Positions 1-11,072 of a DNA stretch of 24,195 nt are shown one piece after another. The DNA comes from Jimgerdemannia flammicorona. Its lineage: Eukaryota > Mucoromycota > Endogonomycetes > Endogonales > Endogonaceae. The stretch's first letter is position 1, and each line of letters opens with the position of its first letter. A program made the position numbers and the translations under genes. The stretch spans positions 1-24,195 of the forward strand of contig RBNI01001129.1 in NCBI GenBank assembly GCA_003990745.1, given 5' to 3'. The notes under the pieces are model-generated. The model ran no database searches. It was not told the DNA's origin and worked only from the letters and a program-made list of their open reading frames with translations.

Positions 1-35
1 TTTTTTTTATAGTCACTCGGACTCCATCCTTTATT
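1..35 (-). promoter_or_regulatory. LINE 3' end: AATAAA signal and poly(A) tail
   Basis: On the minus strand AATAAA (plus-strand TTTATT at 30-35) lies about 22 nt before an A-run seen as T at 1-8. The window begins inside this tail, so its true length and the flanking target duplication are not visible. Confidence 0.8.
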
Positions 36-46
36 AGTACACCAGT

Positions 47-3000
47 CTATCCTCTATATAATACACAGTGCCCCACCCCTATCCAATTCCCCTAGAGGAC
101 CCCCACTCTCTCTTGATGGAAGACCACTTTATCAGACACCATCTCCACCTGCCCACCACTCTGGCCACAGATCCCTTCCACCAGACAGTGATGTCACCCA
201 CCCTGGAGACCCCAACCAACCCACCACCCAGTCAATAGATCTCCCACCAACTCCTCCCACCTCAACAACTTCTCCTGCATCTCTATCTGTCACCCCTCCT
301 CAAAAACAAAAAGCCAATGTCCTGCCAACCCCACCCACACTGCTATAACCCACCCTACAGTGAGTCACCCATTGCTGACACCCCCCACAAGTGTAGATTC
401 CAAATCCTCCCAGCGACCTCTCTCTCCATCCTGCCTCCTTTCCACACCCAGCCAGTCCCCAATAGCTATCCAAAAGTCCCCCAGAATCTCACACTCTCCT
501 AGCCAATGTTCTGGCATCTGCACAAATCCCCCAGCTTGCCCTACATTATAACACTCCTTACAATCCAGTCAACCACCATCTACCAGATATTCAGTGCAGA
601 AATTTAATATAACATTCCTCTGCAACATTCGCTACCACACTACCCAGAACTTGAGAGGAAGCCACCTCCATACCTCACCACACCAGGACCAGATTCCTGC
701 CCAGTCCCACTCTTCTCCAATCCTCACTGTCTGCCAACTACTTGGCTAAAGATCCTGGCCAAATCTCCATTGATACTCCACTCTATCACCAATATCAAAC
801 TCAGTAAGCAGAACTCTCCCTAGAAGCAGACAGTCCCATCACCACATAGCAGGGTCCCACACCACCTCCCCCTCATTGCCCTGCCAGTGCAAGCCTATCC
901 AGTGTACTCCATCCACCACCCCCCACAAGAAACCCTTATACCATAGCCATCAGCTTCCATTTAGATTCACCAGAGAGAGCAGATCTCCTGAGGACCCCCT
1001 GGGGGAGAATCTCATCTCCCACACCTTCTGCATCAGTGGTACCCAACCTCCTCCCTGTAGTTCAACAGCCCTCTTCAACCACCAAGCTTGCAGGCAGTAT
1101 AGCTGCTTAGGGAAATTCACCAGTCCTAGGCCTCCCCTAATCACTGACTCTGCAAGGGTATCCCACCTGATCTGGGACCTTCTTCCTGCCCAAATCCAAT
1201 CCCTAGCTAGTTTTGTCAGCCTCTTCATCACTCAGGCTGGAAAGTCCAAGTGATATGCTACATACCACAGCTTGGGAAACCAGTAAACATTCAGGATTAA
1301 CACTCTCCCCACCAGGGAGATGTGACGACCCCCCCAACCTCTTAGAGCCTCTTCCCAGATGACCACCCTCCTCTCCCACTATGCCCATGACAAGACCGAT
1401 CCATATACAGAAAGGAAAATACCTAGATACTGCACCACTTCTCCTGTGGGGACAATTGTTCCAATGACATCCCCTCCCACTAACTCATTCTCCAACACCA
1501 TTATCTCACACTTATGCTAGTTGAGTTTCGCCCCAGAGTGCACCTCATACCATTCTACTGTTTCCTTAAGAGCTTCTACATCTGCTACTGATCCCAGTCC
1601 AACTACCATATCATCTGCAAAGGCCCTCACCTTCCATTCCACACCATACACAGAGAGCCTAGCCACCTTCCAATAGATCCTATCCATCAAAGGTTCCAGA
1701 GAAAGGGCATAAAGGATAGGAGACAGTGGGTCTCCTTGCAGAACCCCTCTCCCCAAGGGAAATACCAAACCCCTGTGACCATTACACATCAGTGCTGCCC
1801 TACTTCCCTCCAACAAATTCAACATAGAAGTCTGAAACTGTGTTGGAATACCAATTCTGTCCAGTACCTTACCCAGCCAAACCCACCAAACATGGTCATA
1901 GGCCTTCTCCTGGTCCAGAAAAACCAGTCTACCATCCAGTCCACAAGCCCGGGCTCCTTCAATGATACCATGCACCCAGGCAGTCCCAGCTCTGATAAGT
2001 CTACCTCCTACAAAGCCCCACCGCTCCTCCCTCAGCACCTGTTGAGCAACCTTCTGCAGCCTTGCAACAATCACCTTAGTCACCAACTTCCGATCCATAT
2101 CCAGAAGCATGATTGGCCTCCAGTTCTTCCAGTCCTCTTGCCTGCCCTTGTCTTTATACAATAAGGCCACCAGCCCCAAGTCCTGCTCTCCAACCCATAT
2201 GCCATTTAGGAGAATATGATCACAGTGGACAGCCATCTCTCCCAACACTTTAGAGACCTTTGCCATCTTCTTCCAGAAGTCCCATGGTAACCCATCCTCC
2301 CCTGGTACTGTTGTAAGCTTAGTTGCTGCCAGGACTCCCTGGATCTCCTCTTTATGGACTGGCAAAATTAAGTCACCCAGTCCCTCTATCTGTGGTGGCT
2401 CCCACTCCTCCAGCATATCTCCAATTGCCTCTTCATCAGCACCCCCTTCTTCCTCACTCCACAGACCCTGCCATTTCTCCTTCAAACCCCCCAAGATCTG
2501 TTGCATGCCATGCACCATATCCCTCTCAGCATCCAAGACCCCATCCCACTGATGTCTCACCCTCCTAGCTTTGAGGAGTCTAGACAAGTACCTAGTAGGC
2601 CTCTATCTCTCCTCAAGCCCCTGCCACTATAGCCTAGTAGCCATTCCTCACAAATGAATCTCCTCCTCCTCTCGCAACACCAGTTGTAGTTCCACCATCT
2701 TCAATTTCGCCCTCTCTAACCTCCAATCCTCCACCTCACCAGAAGAGAGCAAATTAGCCCATTCCATCTGCAATCTCATCAGCCTGCTGGAAGCACACCA
2801 TATGCGCTTCCTCCTCTGTCTCCCAGCCTCTCTACCAGCTCCTCCCCCATAAACCCTTGCAGCCTCTTTCAACCTCATCCAATAGACACCCACAGAAGAC
2901 CCTCATGTTTCCAGACAGAGACCTTCGCCTGGACATCCTCCACCCATGAATCCCACAACCCCTTCTCAGCCAGCAGGGAGGAGTTAAGGTGCCAATGTCT

Positions 3001-3729
3001 GGGTCCATCTCCACTCCCCCCAAACTGCCCCTGCCCTAACAGTCCCCATTGATCAGGCCATGGGCACCACTCTACCTCCAAAGTCTTCCAAACATCAGCA
3101 CCCCAACATTCAGCCATCAGAATCCAGTCAATCCTTATTCCTAAGCCATTTACCTAGTGTATGTAGATCCTGGTGTTGCCCCACCATGTTCTGCCCATAT
3201 CCCCTAAGGAGCCAAGATTCTCCACCTCCTCCCACACATCCAGACCACCACTTCTCCCACCTACATTCCTCTCTCCATCAGTTCGGTCTAGTTGCAGCTC
3301 CTGAACCATATTAAAATCACTACCCAGAACTTTGACTCCTTCCTCCAAGAAAGTACCATCCTCCAGCAGCCCCTTAATCTATGCAATCCTCTCATCCCTA
3401 ACTGCAGGGCAGTAGCAGGAGCTAACTCTCACTGATTCCCACCCTGGCTGATGCCTGTCTCCCCAGACCAAGCAGTCACTCCAGTTCCTGATTCCCTCCA
3501 AGTCTCCTCGACCCTTCTTTACCAGAATCACCACTTTGCCAAACCAAGCCATAGCCCTACCCCATTTCCTAGTCCACTCTACCTGATCATCCTTATCCTC
3601 ACACCATACATCCTGCAGTAAAAAGAGATCGGCCTCCAATCCCTTGAGCCAAGTAAAAATGTTCTTATGCCACCCAGAACCCCATAACCCATTCACATTT
3701 AGAGAGAAAATATTAGTTGTACTATTCAT
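47..3729 (-). pseudogene. LINE ORF2: AP-like endonuclease and reverse transcriptase, broken
   Basis: ORF2 starts at the ATG at 3727-3729. The endonuclease shows FSLNVNGLWG at the N-terminus, LFLLQDVW, GSDFNMV near 3304-3324 and RIDWIL near 3118-3135, the usual order of AP-endonuclease motifs. A frameshift lies between about 2875 and 2893. After it, the frame holds the RT: RPIMLLDMDRKL, LVFLDQEKAYDHVWW, GVLQGDPLSPILYALSLEPL and the catalytic FADDM at 1607-1621. Further on is a LINE-type C-terminal block (IRWDTLAESV, GGLGLVNFPKQLYCLQAWW) in the same frame at about 1231-950. Stops fall at 3379, 3154, 2648, 1517 and beyond; the last in-frame stop I followed is TAG at 47-49. The intact protein would nick target DNA and prime reverse transcription there. 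This copy cannot make it. Confidence 0.92.
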
Positions 3730-5707
3730 AGGAAATAATGTTATGTAATGACCTCATCCTCTACAACTCTGCATTCAACTCCTCCTGTGCTACATCTAAG
3801 TCATGTTCTGCAGCTAGTTCCTTTGCTTCAGCTTCCTGCACCTCCAACCCTCTCAGAAGTTCTGCCATCACCCCATCCTCTTTCTCCTCAAAGTCCTCTC
3901 AATACTCCAGACAGGCCTCCTGCCAGAGCAGCAAACCATGACACTCAGCCCAACAGTAGGCAGCCTACTCACCAGCAACAACTGCCAGCTCCACCTCTCT
4001 CACCTTATCAATCTTATATCTCTCCTCCTCTAGAAAAATTGCAAGAATTTCCACCTTCAGTGCCTCCACCACCCTATCTCCATGCAGAATCCTTTCCCAA
4101 TGCTCCTCAGGCATCACATATAGGTCCACTTCTCCCAACTCCTCAGCTATGAGGTTATCCATCACCTTACTTATCCACAGCAGGTTCTCCACCTCCTTCC
4201 CTCCAGGAGTCCCTGGCCACCCAGCATCCAGCATCATGGTATCTGCTCCTACACTGGCAGCCTCAACCCACTCCTCCTCTGGGACATCCACCAGCTCATC
4301 CTCACCAACTGCCACCACCTGGCCCCCTTTTGCCACATTGGGGACCCCAAAATGTACTTGCTGGGCCTGCATCAGCACATCCTTCACTGCCCCTCTCTTC
4401 ACCACCAGGCCCCTCCTGATAAGAGGGGGGGGAGTGGCATCTGACTCCTGCTCTCAGACTTTGAATGTCCCATCTGCATAGGGGTCCTTGCTCAGCATCT
4501 TCCCAGCCTCTTCTCTGTTTGCCTCCACCTCCTCTCCTCCTATACTAGTCCAGATGCTGTCTTTGATGCTCCCAGACACTGCAGCCCCATCCACCTTCTT
4601 CTCTGCCCCTCCTTTCATACTTGCCAACAGCTTCCTCTGCCTCATACATCCCTGGGCCCACTCCTACTGCTTCTTGTCAGTGTGGATATACTTTCCATAT
4701 ACAATCTCCAGGTGCATTGACTCCTCATAGAGCTTCCAGGTCTTTGCCCACTGCTCAACCATACCACTCAACTCCTCCAGTACTTCCAACAAGTCCTCCT
4801 CCTCCTCTTCACTCCCCTTCACCCTCAACACCTTACATACAAATACCCCCCACATCAATACTGAGGGCCAGTCACTTGCCTTCCCTGTAGCCTCCCTCCC
4901 TGCCAATCAAATTCTGACATCAACATCATCTGTCCTTATCACAGTCCCCTCCCACATCTGAAAGCTGATGTCCACCACATCACTATACTCTGCCATCACC
5001 TCCTCCACCCTCCTCCTAGTCTTAACCTTTGTCACCATAGGTACTCTCTTTACCAGCAACTACACCACCCTGGGGTTCCACCTAAGACAGTGCACCATAG
5101 GTACCACCACTTCCCCAACCACCACTCTAGTCTTCAGTACCTCATCCAGTAGGCCTGCCTCCTCAAAGCCCACCTCAACCCCCTCCAGCCCCTTCAGGAA
5201 CTTCACCAAGGCTGCCCCAGCCACCTGTTGTGAAACAAGCCACAGGACCATCCTTGCAGTCACCACCAAGCCCCAGAAGTACAAGGTAGCTATATACTCT
5301 GAAATCAACTTCTTGAGTAATGGTGCCACTACTAGCCCCATCACACCATCAGCCAGGTCCCCCTTCCACTTTGGGTCCATCTGCCCAGCTCCACCATTAG
5401 CAGTCACATCTGGATTTTTTTCCAGATTCTCTGTCATACCACTATGAGCAGTCCTGTCACTATCCCCAGTAGCCACCCCACCAGCCCTACCACCTACTGG
5501 CAGAGGTCCAGCTCCTCCAGTTCTTCCAGCTTCTTCAACCTTCTGCTTCCCCTTCTCTCTAGCCTGCCCACTCCAGGTTCTCATTGGCCAACTACCATTC
5601 CTCAGCATGTCTGCAAAGCTCCTCCCTGTCTGCCCTCCAGCTCTCCCACCAGTGCCACTTCTACTGCCTATACTGCCCTGCCCACTTGAGCCACCAAAAG
5701 ACCCCAT
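3722..5707 (-). pseudogene. LINE ORF1 (RNA-binding/Gag-like protein), broken by stops
   Basis: A single reading frame starts at the ATG at 5705-5707 and ends at the TAG at 3722-3724, about 661 codons. It is interrupted by in-frame stops at about 5060, 4907, 4664, 4454, 3965, 3900 and 3761. The N-terminus is Gly/Ser-rich (GGSSGQGS) and followed by GRSFADML, which resembles the SFADVL-type motif seen in many LINE ORF1 proteins. The C-terminal third is Glu/Leu-rich and looks like a coiled coil (VMAELLRGLEVQEAEAKEL). I see no CCHC knuckle. The known family role is binding the element RNA into a ribonucleoprotein. Several stops are TGA or TAG, consistent with CGA or CAG decay. The assignment rests on position upstream of ORF2 rather than on a recognised domain. 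Confidence 0.75.
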
Positions 5708-5790
5708 CTCCAGCCTATACTCTTGTCCAACATGCTGCTAGTTGAAAGCCCCAGGTCCACCCAACCTAGTATGTGTGTCAGCTTGCTTGC

Positions 5791-6090
5791 TGGTTGATAT
5801 TGCTTTAATATCTTTCTCCAATAAATGTCTTGAAAGTGTGTTGTAAAAGTGTGTGTAATATGAATTGTAGTGGAGGAAGAGTAAGATCTGTTTACACTAG
5901 TAAGTTCTTTATTTTTCTGATTTACTTTCTATTTATTTTTGATTTCATTTTGATTTCTAATTTCTAATTATGTTTCTGTTTATTTATTCTAAATATATAT
6001 CTTAGATGTGCAATATATTTTTTTTAGTGCCTTGTAGCTTAAAGGTGGATTAAAGATAGATCTGTATCAGATTAAATACAGGTCAGAGTT
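5791..6090. other. AT-rich spacer, no gene seen
   Basis: This stretch is T- and A-rich, with runs such as TTTATTTTT and a T8 run at 6017-6024. I see no reading frame, RNA gene or clear repeat in it. It may be relic transposon DNA or the lead-in to the minisatellite that follows. Confidence 0.5.
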
Positions 6091-6352
6091 GGGTCATATA
6101 TATTTCTTAGATTGGGTCATGTATATTTCTCAGATTGGGTTAAAGATAGATTACATATAATTCCAGGAAAGATTAAAGATAGGTAATGTATATTTCCAGG
6201 TTAGGTTAAAGATGGGTGATGTTTAATTCTAGGTCAGGTTAAAGATAGGTGACATATAATTCCAGATTGGGTTAAAGACAGATGATGTATACTTCTAGGT
6301 AGGGTTAAAGATGGGTGATATATAATTTCAGATTGGGTTAAATATATACATG
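6091..6352. repeat. Minisatellite, unit about 33 bp, roughly 8 imperfect copies
   Basis: Successive units begin with GGTTAAAGATAGGTGAT or a close variant, followed by an AT-rich half ending in TTCCAG or TTCTAGG. Full units are 32-34 bp. The first two copies (from 6091) are shortened to about 23 bp and begin GGGTCATATATA. Differences among units are mostly transitions. No coding frame runs through it. Confidence 0.8.
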
Positions 6353-7049
6353 GGTCAGCTTGAGTTGTGATGCACTAGATACCCAAACATTGGCTTAGAG
6401 AGTGTGAGATACTTGGAGACTTTTGTTTGATAGTTGGGTCTCAACTGAGAGTAGTGAGGAGAGGGGTTGATGAATGAGATAGATGGAGAGACTTGAGAGA
6501 TAGATTAGTGGAGAGGATTAATAATGAGTAGCTTATGATTGGATAGACTTTAGCTATATAGATAGGATTGGCTGGATACTGGCTATTTGTTTTTGAGAAT
6601 AGAAGATGATGGAGTTTGGAGAAGTAGTTAGTAAGATAAGAAGAGTTGATATTAGATGTCTCAATGGGTTGGTGGCTGGGATTCGATCTACAAAAGAGCT
6701 GTCAGTACTACTTAGTAGAGAGGATCTGTAGGCAGAGTGAGGGGAGAGTTATAGTGGTAGATAGTAAGGTAGTCTTCAAGTATAAGAGTGTCAGGGGGGG
6801 TTCTCCTAGAGGGATTGAGTAGGGGGTGGAGTGGTGGGCTGGGGTACTATATTTATATTTAATAGACTGGTAATAAATAGTGAGGCCCAAGAGACTATAA
6901 TAAAAAAAAAAAAAAAAGATACTAGTAATGACTGGTTTTTCTATAGTAGTAGAGATTGATATTATATCAAATTTATTCAGTTTGACTATGGGTTCTTGTG
7001 TACTGAAAAGTTATATCAATTTTAAAATCTTCTCAGTCAAGCTCCTAAA
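6353..7049. other. Purine-rich unassigned DNA, possibly a retroposed transcript end
   Basis: The plus strand is purine-rich (many GAGAGG and GATAGA runs) and has no convincing open frame. At 6872-6877 there is AATAAA, followed about 25 nt later by an A-run (about 6901-6916) interrupted only by the T at 6901. That spacing is what the 3' end of a polyadenylated RNA looks like, so the block could be the tail of an unidentified plus-strand retrosequence. From 6917 to 7049 I see nothing. Confidence 0.35.
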
Positions 7050-8273
7050 TGTAATATACTAGCTCAATAGAGTCAAATTTTAAGGTTGGAGATTTAGTAG
7101 TTTAACATCAGCCCTTAGTTACTTTGTTAAAAAGTAATAAAATATTCTAAGATTTCTGGTATCTTTATTGGTATTTAGTAGTATAATAATTAAATCTGGA
7201 TATAACAGTTAATTTGTATTATTGAGATAGTTCTTAGATATAGTGATAATATTGTATTATAGTCTCTATATGGTATAATGGATTTTCTATATAAGGCAGT
7301 CTGGCAATTTAGCAGTTTTGATGGATGATCTCTGTATGGTGTGATGGATTTCCAAAGTATATAATTTCTGCATAACAATCTTGGTAAACTTCCTTATATA
7401 TTTTGATGAATAACTTGATTTGGTACAGGTTCTTCTAAATTGGCAGGCTTCTTGAATATTAACTTGAGTAACTCAGTTGGTGTAGATTCTTGGCAAAGTT
7501 ACATCAAGACTGGCTTCATTTGTATGGAGTTATGTTGATAAACTGGCTCCAATGTAAAGTTGTATTAAAAGACTAGCTTGTGATAAGATTTCTATAGTAG
7601 GCTTCTCTGAAAATTAACTTGAATGGCATGGATTCTTCCTGAATCAACAGACTTCTTAAATAGTGCAGATTCTTCTCTTTGCAAGGTTATATTAGAGACT
7701 GGATTCATTTGTATGAACTAAGTTCACTGTGAAGTTATATTGAATAGACTACCTTTATTGCAAAGAGACTTCAGGCTTATCTGGCAAGCAAACCAAAATA
7801 TAGCAGACTCTTCTTTATTTCAGAAAGCCAACTAGAGTAGAAAGGGAACTAAGCTCACAATCTCTTAGTAGTGGCTGTAGAGTGGTTATTTCCCCTAAGT
7901 ATTGCAATCTAATTTCTTTAGGATTAAGTGGTTTTTGGCAGGCATATCTCTTGAAGTACAGTAAGCAGATTTGTCTTTTGCTTTTTAGTTTCAATTTTGG
8001 ACTGAGGTTTATTCACTCTTATCTCTGGAATATTTTATACATTGTGATTGCTATCTAGTTACTATATAGCTAGTTATAATATGGTTATTTTAGATGGGTG
8101 TTCTGGTTCTGTATAGTGTTCAGACTCTATATACTATTTAGACTCTGAATGAAGTCCTAATTAGTAGTATCTAGTTATTTATACAGATTTGTTTAATAAA
8201 GCAGTCCTGAGCATCCACTATAATATGTAGTTATTTTATTATTCTGATGGTTTGATTCTCATTACTCATCACA
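7050..8273 (-). mobile_element. Solo LTR, family A, copy 1 (decayed)
   Basis: The left end is TGTAATATACTAGCTC and the right end is CTCATCACA, matching copies 2-4, with TG...CA termini. The length is 1224 bp against about 1430 bp for the fuller copies. Element sense is inferred as minus because, read that way, a TATA box (TATTTTATA at 8031-8039 on plus) lies just upstream of an AATAAA, as at a U3/R junction. A second TATA-like module is near 8170-8180. CpG is nearly absent. No clear target duplication is seen: the left flank is CTAAA and the right flank ATACT. The copy may have lost sequence at an edge or descend from a rearranged element. No internal retrotransposon genes adjoin it. Confidence 0.75.
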
Positions 8274-8775
8274 ATACTAATTTATTCTTGATAAAAATAT
8301 TGTAATGTATCTGGCTCAATAGAGGCAAATTACAAGATTGAGAGTTGATATAGTTTGGCTTAAGCCCCCAGTTACTTTGTTAAAAACAACAAAATGTTCT
8401 AAGATTCCTTATTGGTATTTTGTGATATAATAGTCAAAGCTGGATATCTGTGAGCAGTTTCCTTATTGAGATGGGTTCTTAGGTGTGAGTGGCTATTTAT
8501 ATAGCACAGATAGTCTAGTAATTTAGCAGTTTTCCTTATACAATTTCTACATGATGATCTCTATATAGTGTAATGATCTCCAAAAGTATGTGATTTCTGC
8601 ATGACAATCTTATATAGTACAATGATCTCTTATATAGCAAGGTGGATTCCTTATATATTGTGACAAACCAAAATGTATCACCCGAATTATATCTTAACCA
8701 GATGATGTGAATAATTAGGCAAGATGATACAAACATACAGCATAGTAACCAGCAACCATTGCTGCAGAAAAACTG

Positions 8776-8973
8776 TATAAATAGCCAGAGATACCAGAAA
8801 GGGTCTGTTTACCTATACAGACTCTGTACACCATACAGACTCTATACACTGTACAGGTCCTGTACACTACAGACTCTGTACACCTGCCATAAGTAGCAGA
8901 TCTATAGTTAGCCACATAGTAACCAGATAGCAACCAACTTGTATAAATTACCCCAGAGACAAGAGTGAATAAA
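8776..8973 (+). promoter_or_regulatory. Two TATA modules and polyadenylation signal in LTR copy 3
   Basis: TATAAATA at 8776-8783 and TATAAATT at 8942-8949 sit in similar contexts: each follows a run resembling AACCAGCAACC or TAGCAACCAACTTG and precedes CCAGAGA. AATAAA follows at 8968-8973. Copy 4 keeps the same pair on its minus strand (24028-24035 and 23895-23903, with AATAAA at 23872-23877), so the duplicated promoter module is a family trait. Confidence 0.55.
8815..8884. repeat. Short tandem array between the TATA modules of copy 3
   Basis: About four units related to ACAGACTCTGTACACC follow one another, one of them forming the near-perfect dyad TGTACAGGTCCTGTACA. The other copies have different or no repeats at the same place. 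Confidence 0.65.
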
Positions 8974-10916
8974 CCTCAGTCCGAAATTGAAGCAAAAGAC
9001 AAGTCTGTCTACCACACTTCAAGAGAAACTCTACAGCCACTGCTAGGAGATTGTGAGCTTATTTCCTCACTCCGGTCCACTTTCCGATACAAGAACGAGT
9101 CTGAAATTGAATCCAAAAGCAAAAGACAAGTCTGCCTACCATACTTCAAGAGGAACTCTACAGCCACTGTTAGGAGATTGTGAGCATTGATTCCCTTTTC
9201 TACTCCGGTCCATTTTCTGATACAAAGAATGAGTTCATTTTTGGTTCGCTTGCCAGATAAGCCTGAAGATTTGCCATCTAAGTTCAAGGAAGAACTTTGC
9301 TGCTGTTTCCAAGTCATTTGCCACATTCCCAGAGAGCTCTATTCTTGCCACAAGTCAGTCTTTCTGATGCAACTTCATAGTAGAGCCAGTCTAGCAATAC
9401 AACTCCACACAAATGAAGCCAGTCTTTGATGTAACTTTGCCAAGAGACCCTTTCCCAAAGAATGCCACCAGTTGTTTGTATTCCCAATTGAAGCCACCAA
9501 TTTATAAGAATCTGCACCATCCGAGTTAATTCCCAGTTAAGCCGCCATTATCAAGAAGTCCACCAATTCAGGAAGAATCCATGACACCTGAGTTATCTGA
9601 GCTATTGAATTACCTGCCTCTTGTGACATCCAAGTTATTCATCATTCCTAGTAATAAGAACCCATGCTGTACAATTCTCAGTAAGCCAAATCGAGTTATC
9701 TGCCAAATCCATATAAGAAGAACTGCTAAATTGCCAGACTGTCATGCACAAGGAGATTGTCATGCTATACAGAGATTATCGCACCAAGACTGTCACCCAG
9801 AAATCACATACTTTTGGAAATTACCTTGCTATACAAAATTGTACCATTTCCAGTTGACCCAAGAAGGAAGTCTATTCACATACAAATCACTGCTACACCC
9901 AGAGAACTGTCCAATAAGGAAACTACTTGCAGATATCCAGATTGACTATTATACCACTAAACACCAAAGACCTCAGGAAATATTAGAACATTTTGTTGCT
10001 TTTTGACAAAGTAACTGGGGGCTCAAGCTGAACTACATCAACCCCCAACCTTGTAATTTGCCTCCATTGAGCTGGCACATTACAATATATATGATGATCT
10101 AGTATATAGTATGCCTTATATGGATTTGGTGGATAATTTAATTTGGTAGATGACTTGATTTTGATGCAGATTCTTCTAAATTGGGCTCACTAGGAATAGA
10201 GAGTAGTGTAGATTCTTCTGAATCAGACTCACTGGAAATGGATGAATAACTTGGATAGTATGGATAACTCAGGTAACTTGAATATTATGGATTCTTTCTA
10301 AATTAGTGGGTTTTCTGAGAATAGTAGATAACTTGATATCAGATGATAAATTCTTGGCAAGTTATATCAAGATTGACTTTATTTGCATGGAGTTATATTA
10401 TAGACTGGCTCTACTACAAAGTTGTATCAGATAGACTAGCTTGGTGACAAGAATAGTAGACTTCTCTGGAAATGGCAGACATCTTCTTGAAAATGGTAGC
10501 TTATTCCTTAAGTGGTAGATTACTCAAATAGTGGTGAAGTTCTTTCTTGAACTTGGCAGATTTCTTGGATTCTTTGGGCTTATCTGACAAGCAAATCAAA
10601 AATTGACTTGTTCTTTATATTGGAAAGTAGACTGGAGTGGAAAAAGGGAGTCAATACTTATAATCTCCTAGTAGTGGCTTTAGAGCAGTCATTTCTCCTA
10701 AGTGTTGCAATCCTTTCTAGATCAAGTGGCCTTTGGCAGGCATATTCCTTAAAGTATAATAGGCAGACTTTTCTTTTGCTTTAAATTTCAGACTTTTTGG
10801 ACTGAGGTTTATTCACTCTTATCTCTGGAGTATTTTATACATTATGGTTGCTATCTGGTTGATATCTGGATAATTATAGATTTATCATCTCTGGTAATGT
10901 TTGGGTGTATCTATAG

Positions 10917-11024
10917 GACATGAGTATGTCTGCTGGACACAAGTGTGTCCTCTGGACACAGGTGTGTTCTCTGGACACAGGTGTGTCCTCTGAACACAGG
11001 TGTGTCCTCTGGACACAGGTGTGT

Positions 11025-11027
<3 letters not shown>
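10917..11027. repeat. Palindromic 19-bp minisatellite in LTR copy 2
   Basis: Five clear units of CTGGACACAGGTGTGTCCT or one-base variants run up to 11027, with a weaker unit before them. The array continues at 11457-11482 beyond the eS30 retrocopy. Each unit contains a 7-bp inverted repeat, GGACACA and TGTGTCC, around a 2-bp centre, so the array is a row of small dyads. Confidence 0.9.

Positions 11028-11072
<45 letters not shown>

Larger units (their letters stand above)
1..5790 (-). mobile_element. Non-LTR retrotransposon (LINE), near full length, decayed
   Basis: The minus strand carries a dicistronic LINE: a short 5' leader, ORF1 from 5707, ORF2 from 3729, an AATAAA signal and a terminal A-run seen as T at 1-8. 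The protein order of Gly-rich ORF1, then AP-like endonuclease, reverse transcriptase and a C-terminal region is the classic APE-type LINE plan. Both ORFs carry several in-frame stops, and ORF2 has at least one frameshift near 2880, so the copy is dead. The 3' target duplication lies outside the window. The 5' boundary is placed near 5790, where composition changes from G-poor, C-rich to AT-rich on the plus strand, and could be off by about 30 bp. I do not assign a clade (Tad1-like and L1-like fungal elements are both possible). Confidence 0.93.
8659..10084 (+). mobile_element. Solo LTR, family A, copy 3, nested in copy 2 in reverse orientation
   Basis: This 1426-bp block starts TGTGACAAACC and ends GGCACATTACA. 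It is the reverse complement of the family read in copies 1, 2 and 4. ATATAT stands immediately on both sides, a 6-bp though low-complexity target duplication. In its sense direction it has TATA boxes at 8776-8783 and 8942-8949 and an AATAAA at 8968-8973, which suggests a short U3 and a long R-U5. Several plus- and minus-strand open frames of 60-140 codons lie inside, but they resemble no protein and are not shared as frames with the other copies, so I do not call genes. Confidence 0.85.

Noticed and set aside
1736..2164. Plus-strand open frame of 142 codons
   Set aside because: It lies opposite the LINE reverse transcriptase and has no protein character; a shadow of the C-rich strand, as are 4968-5447 and 3748-4152.
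6657..6692. Pol III A-box and B-box-like motifs (CTCAATGGGTTGG, GGGATTCGATCT)
   Set aside because: The boxes are only a few bases apart, far closer than in a tRNA or SINE.
9581..10006. Plus-strand open frame of 141 codons in LTR copy 3
   Set aside because: It is not preserved as a frame in the other copies of the LTR and has no recognisable features.
10917..11027. CRISPR-like regular repeats
   Set aside because: The 19-bp units are directly adjacent without spacers, and the context is eukaryotic.
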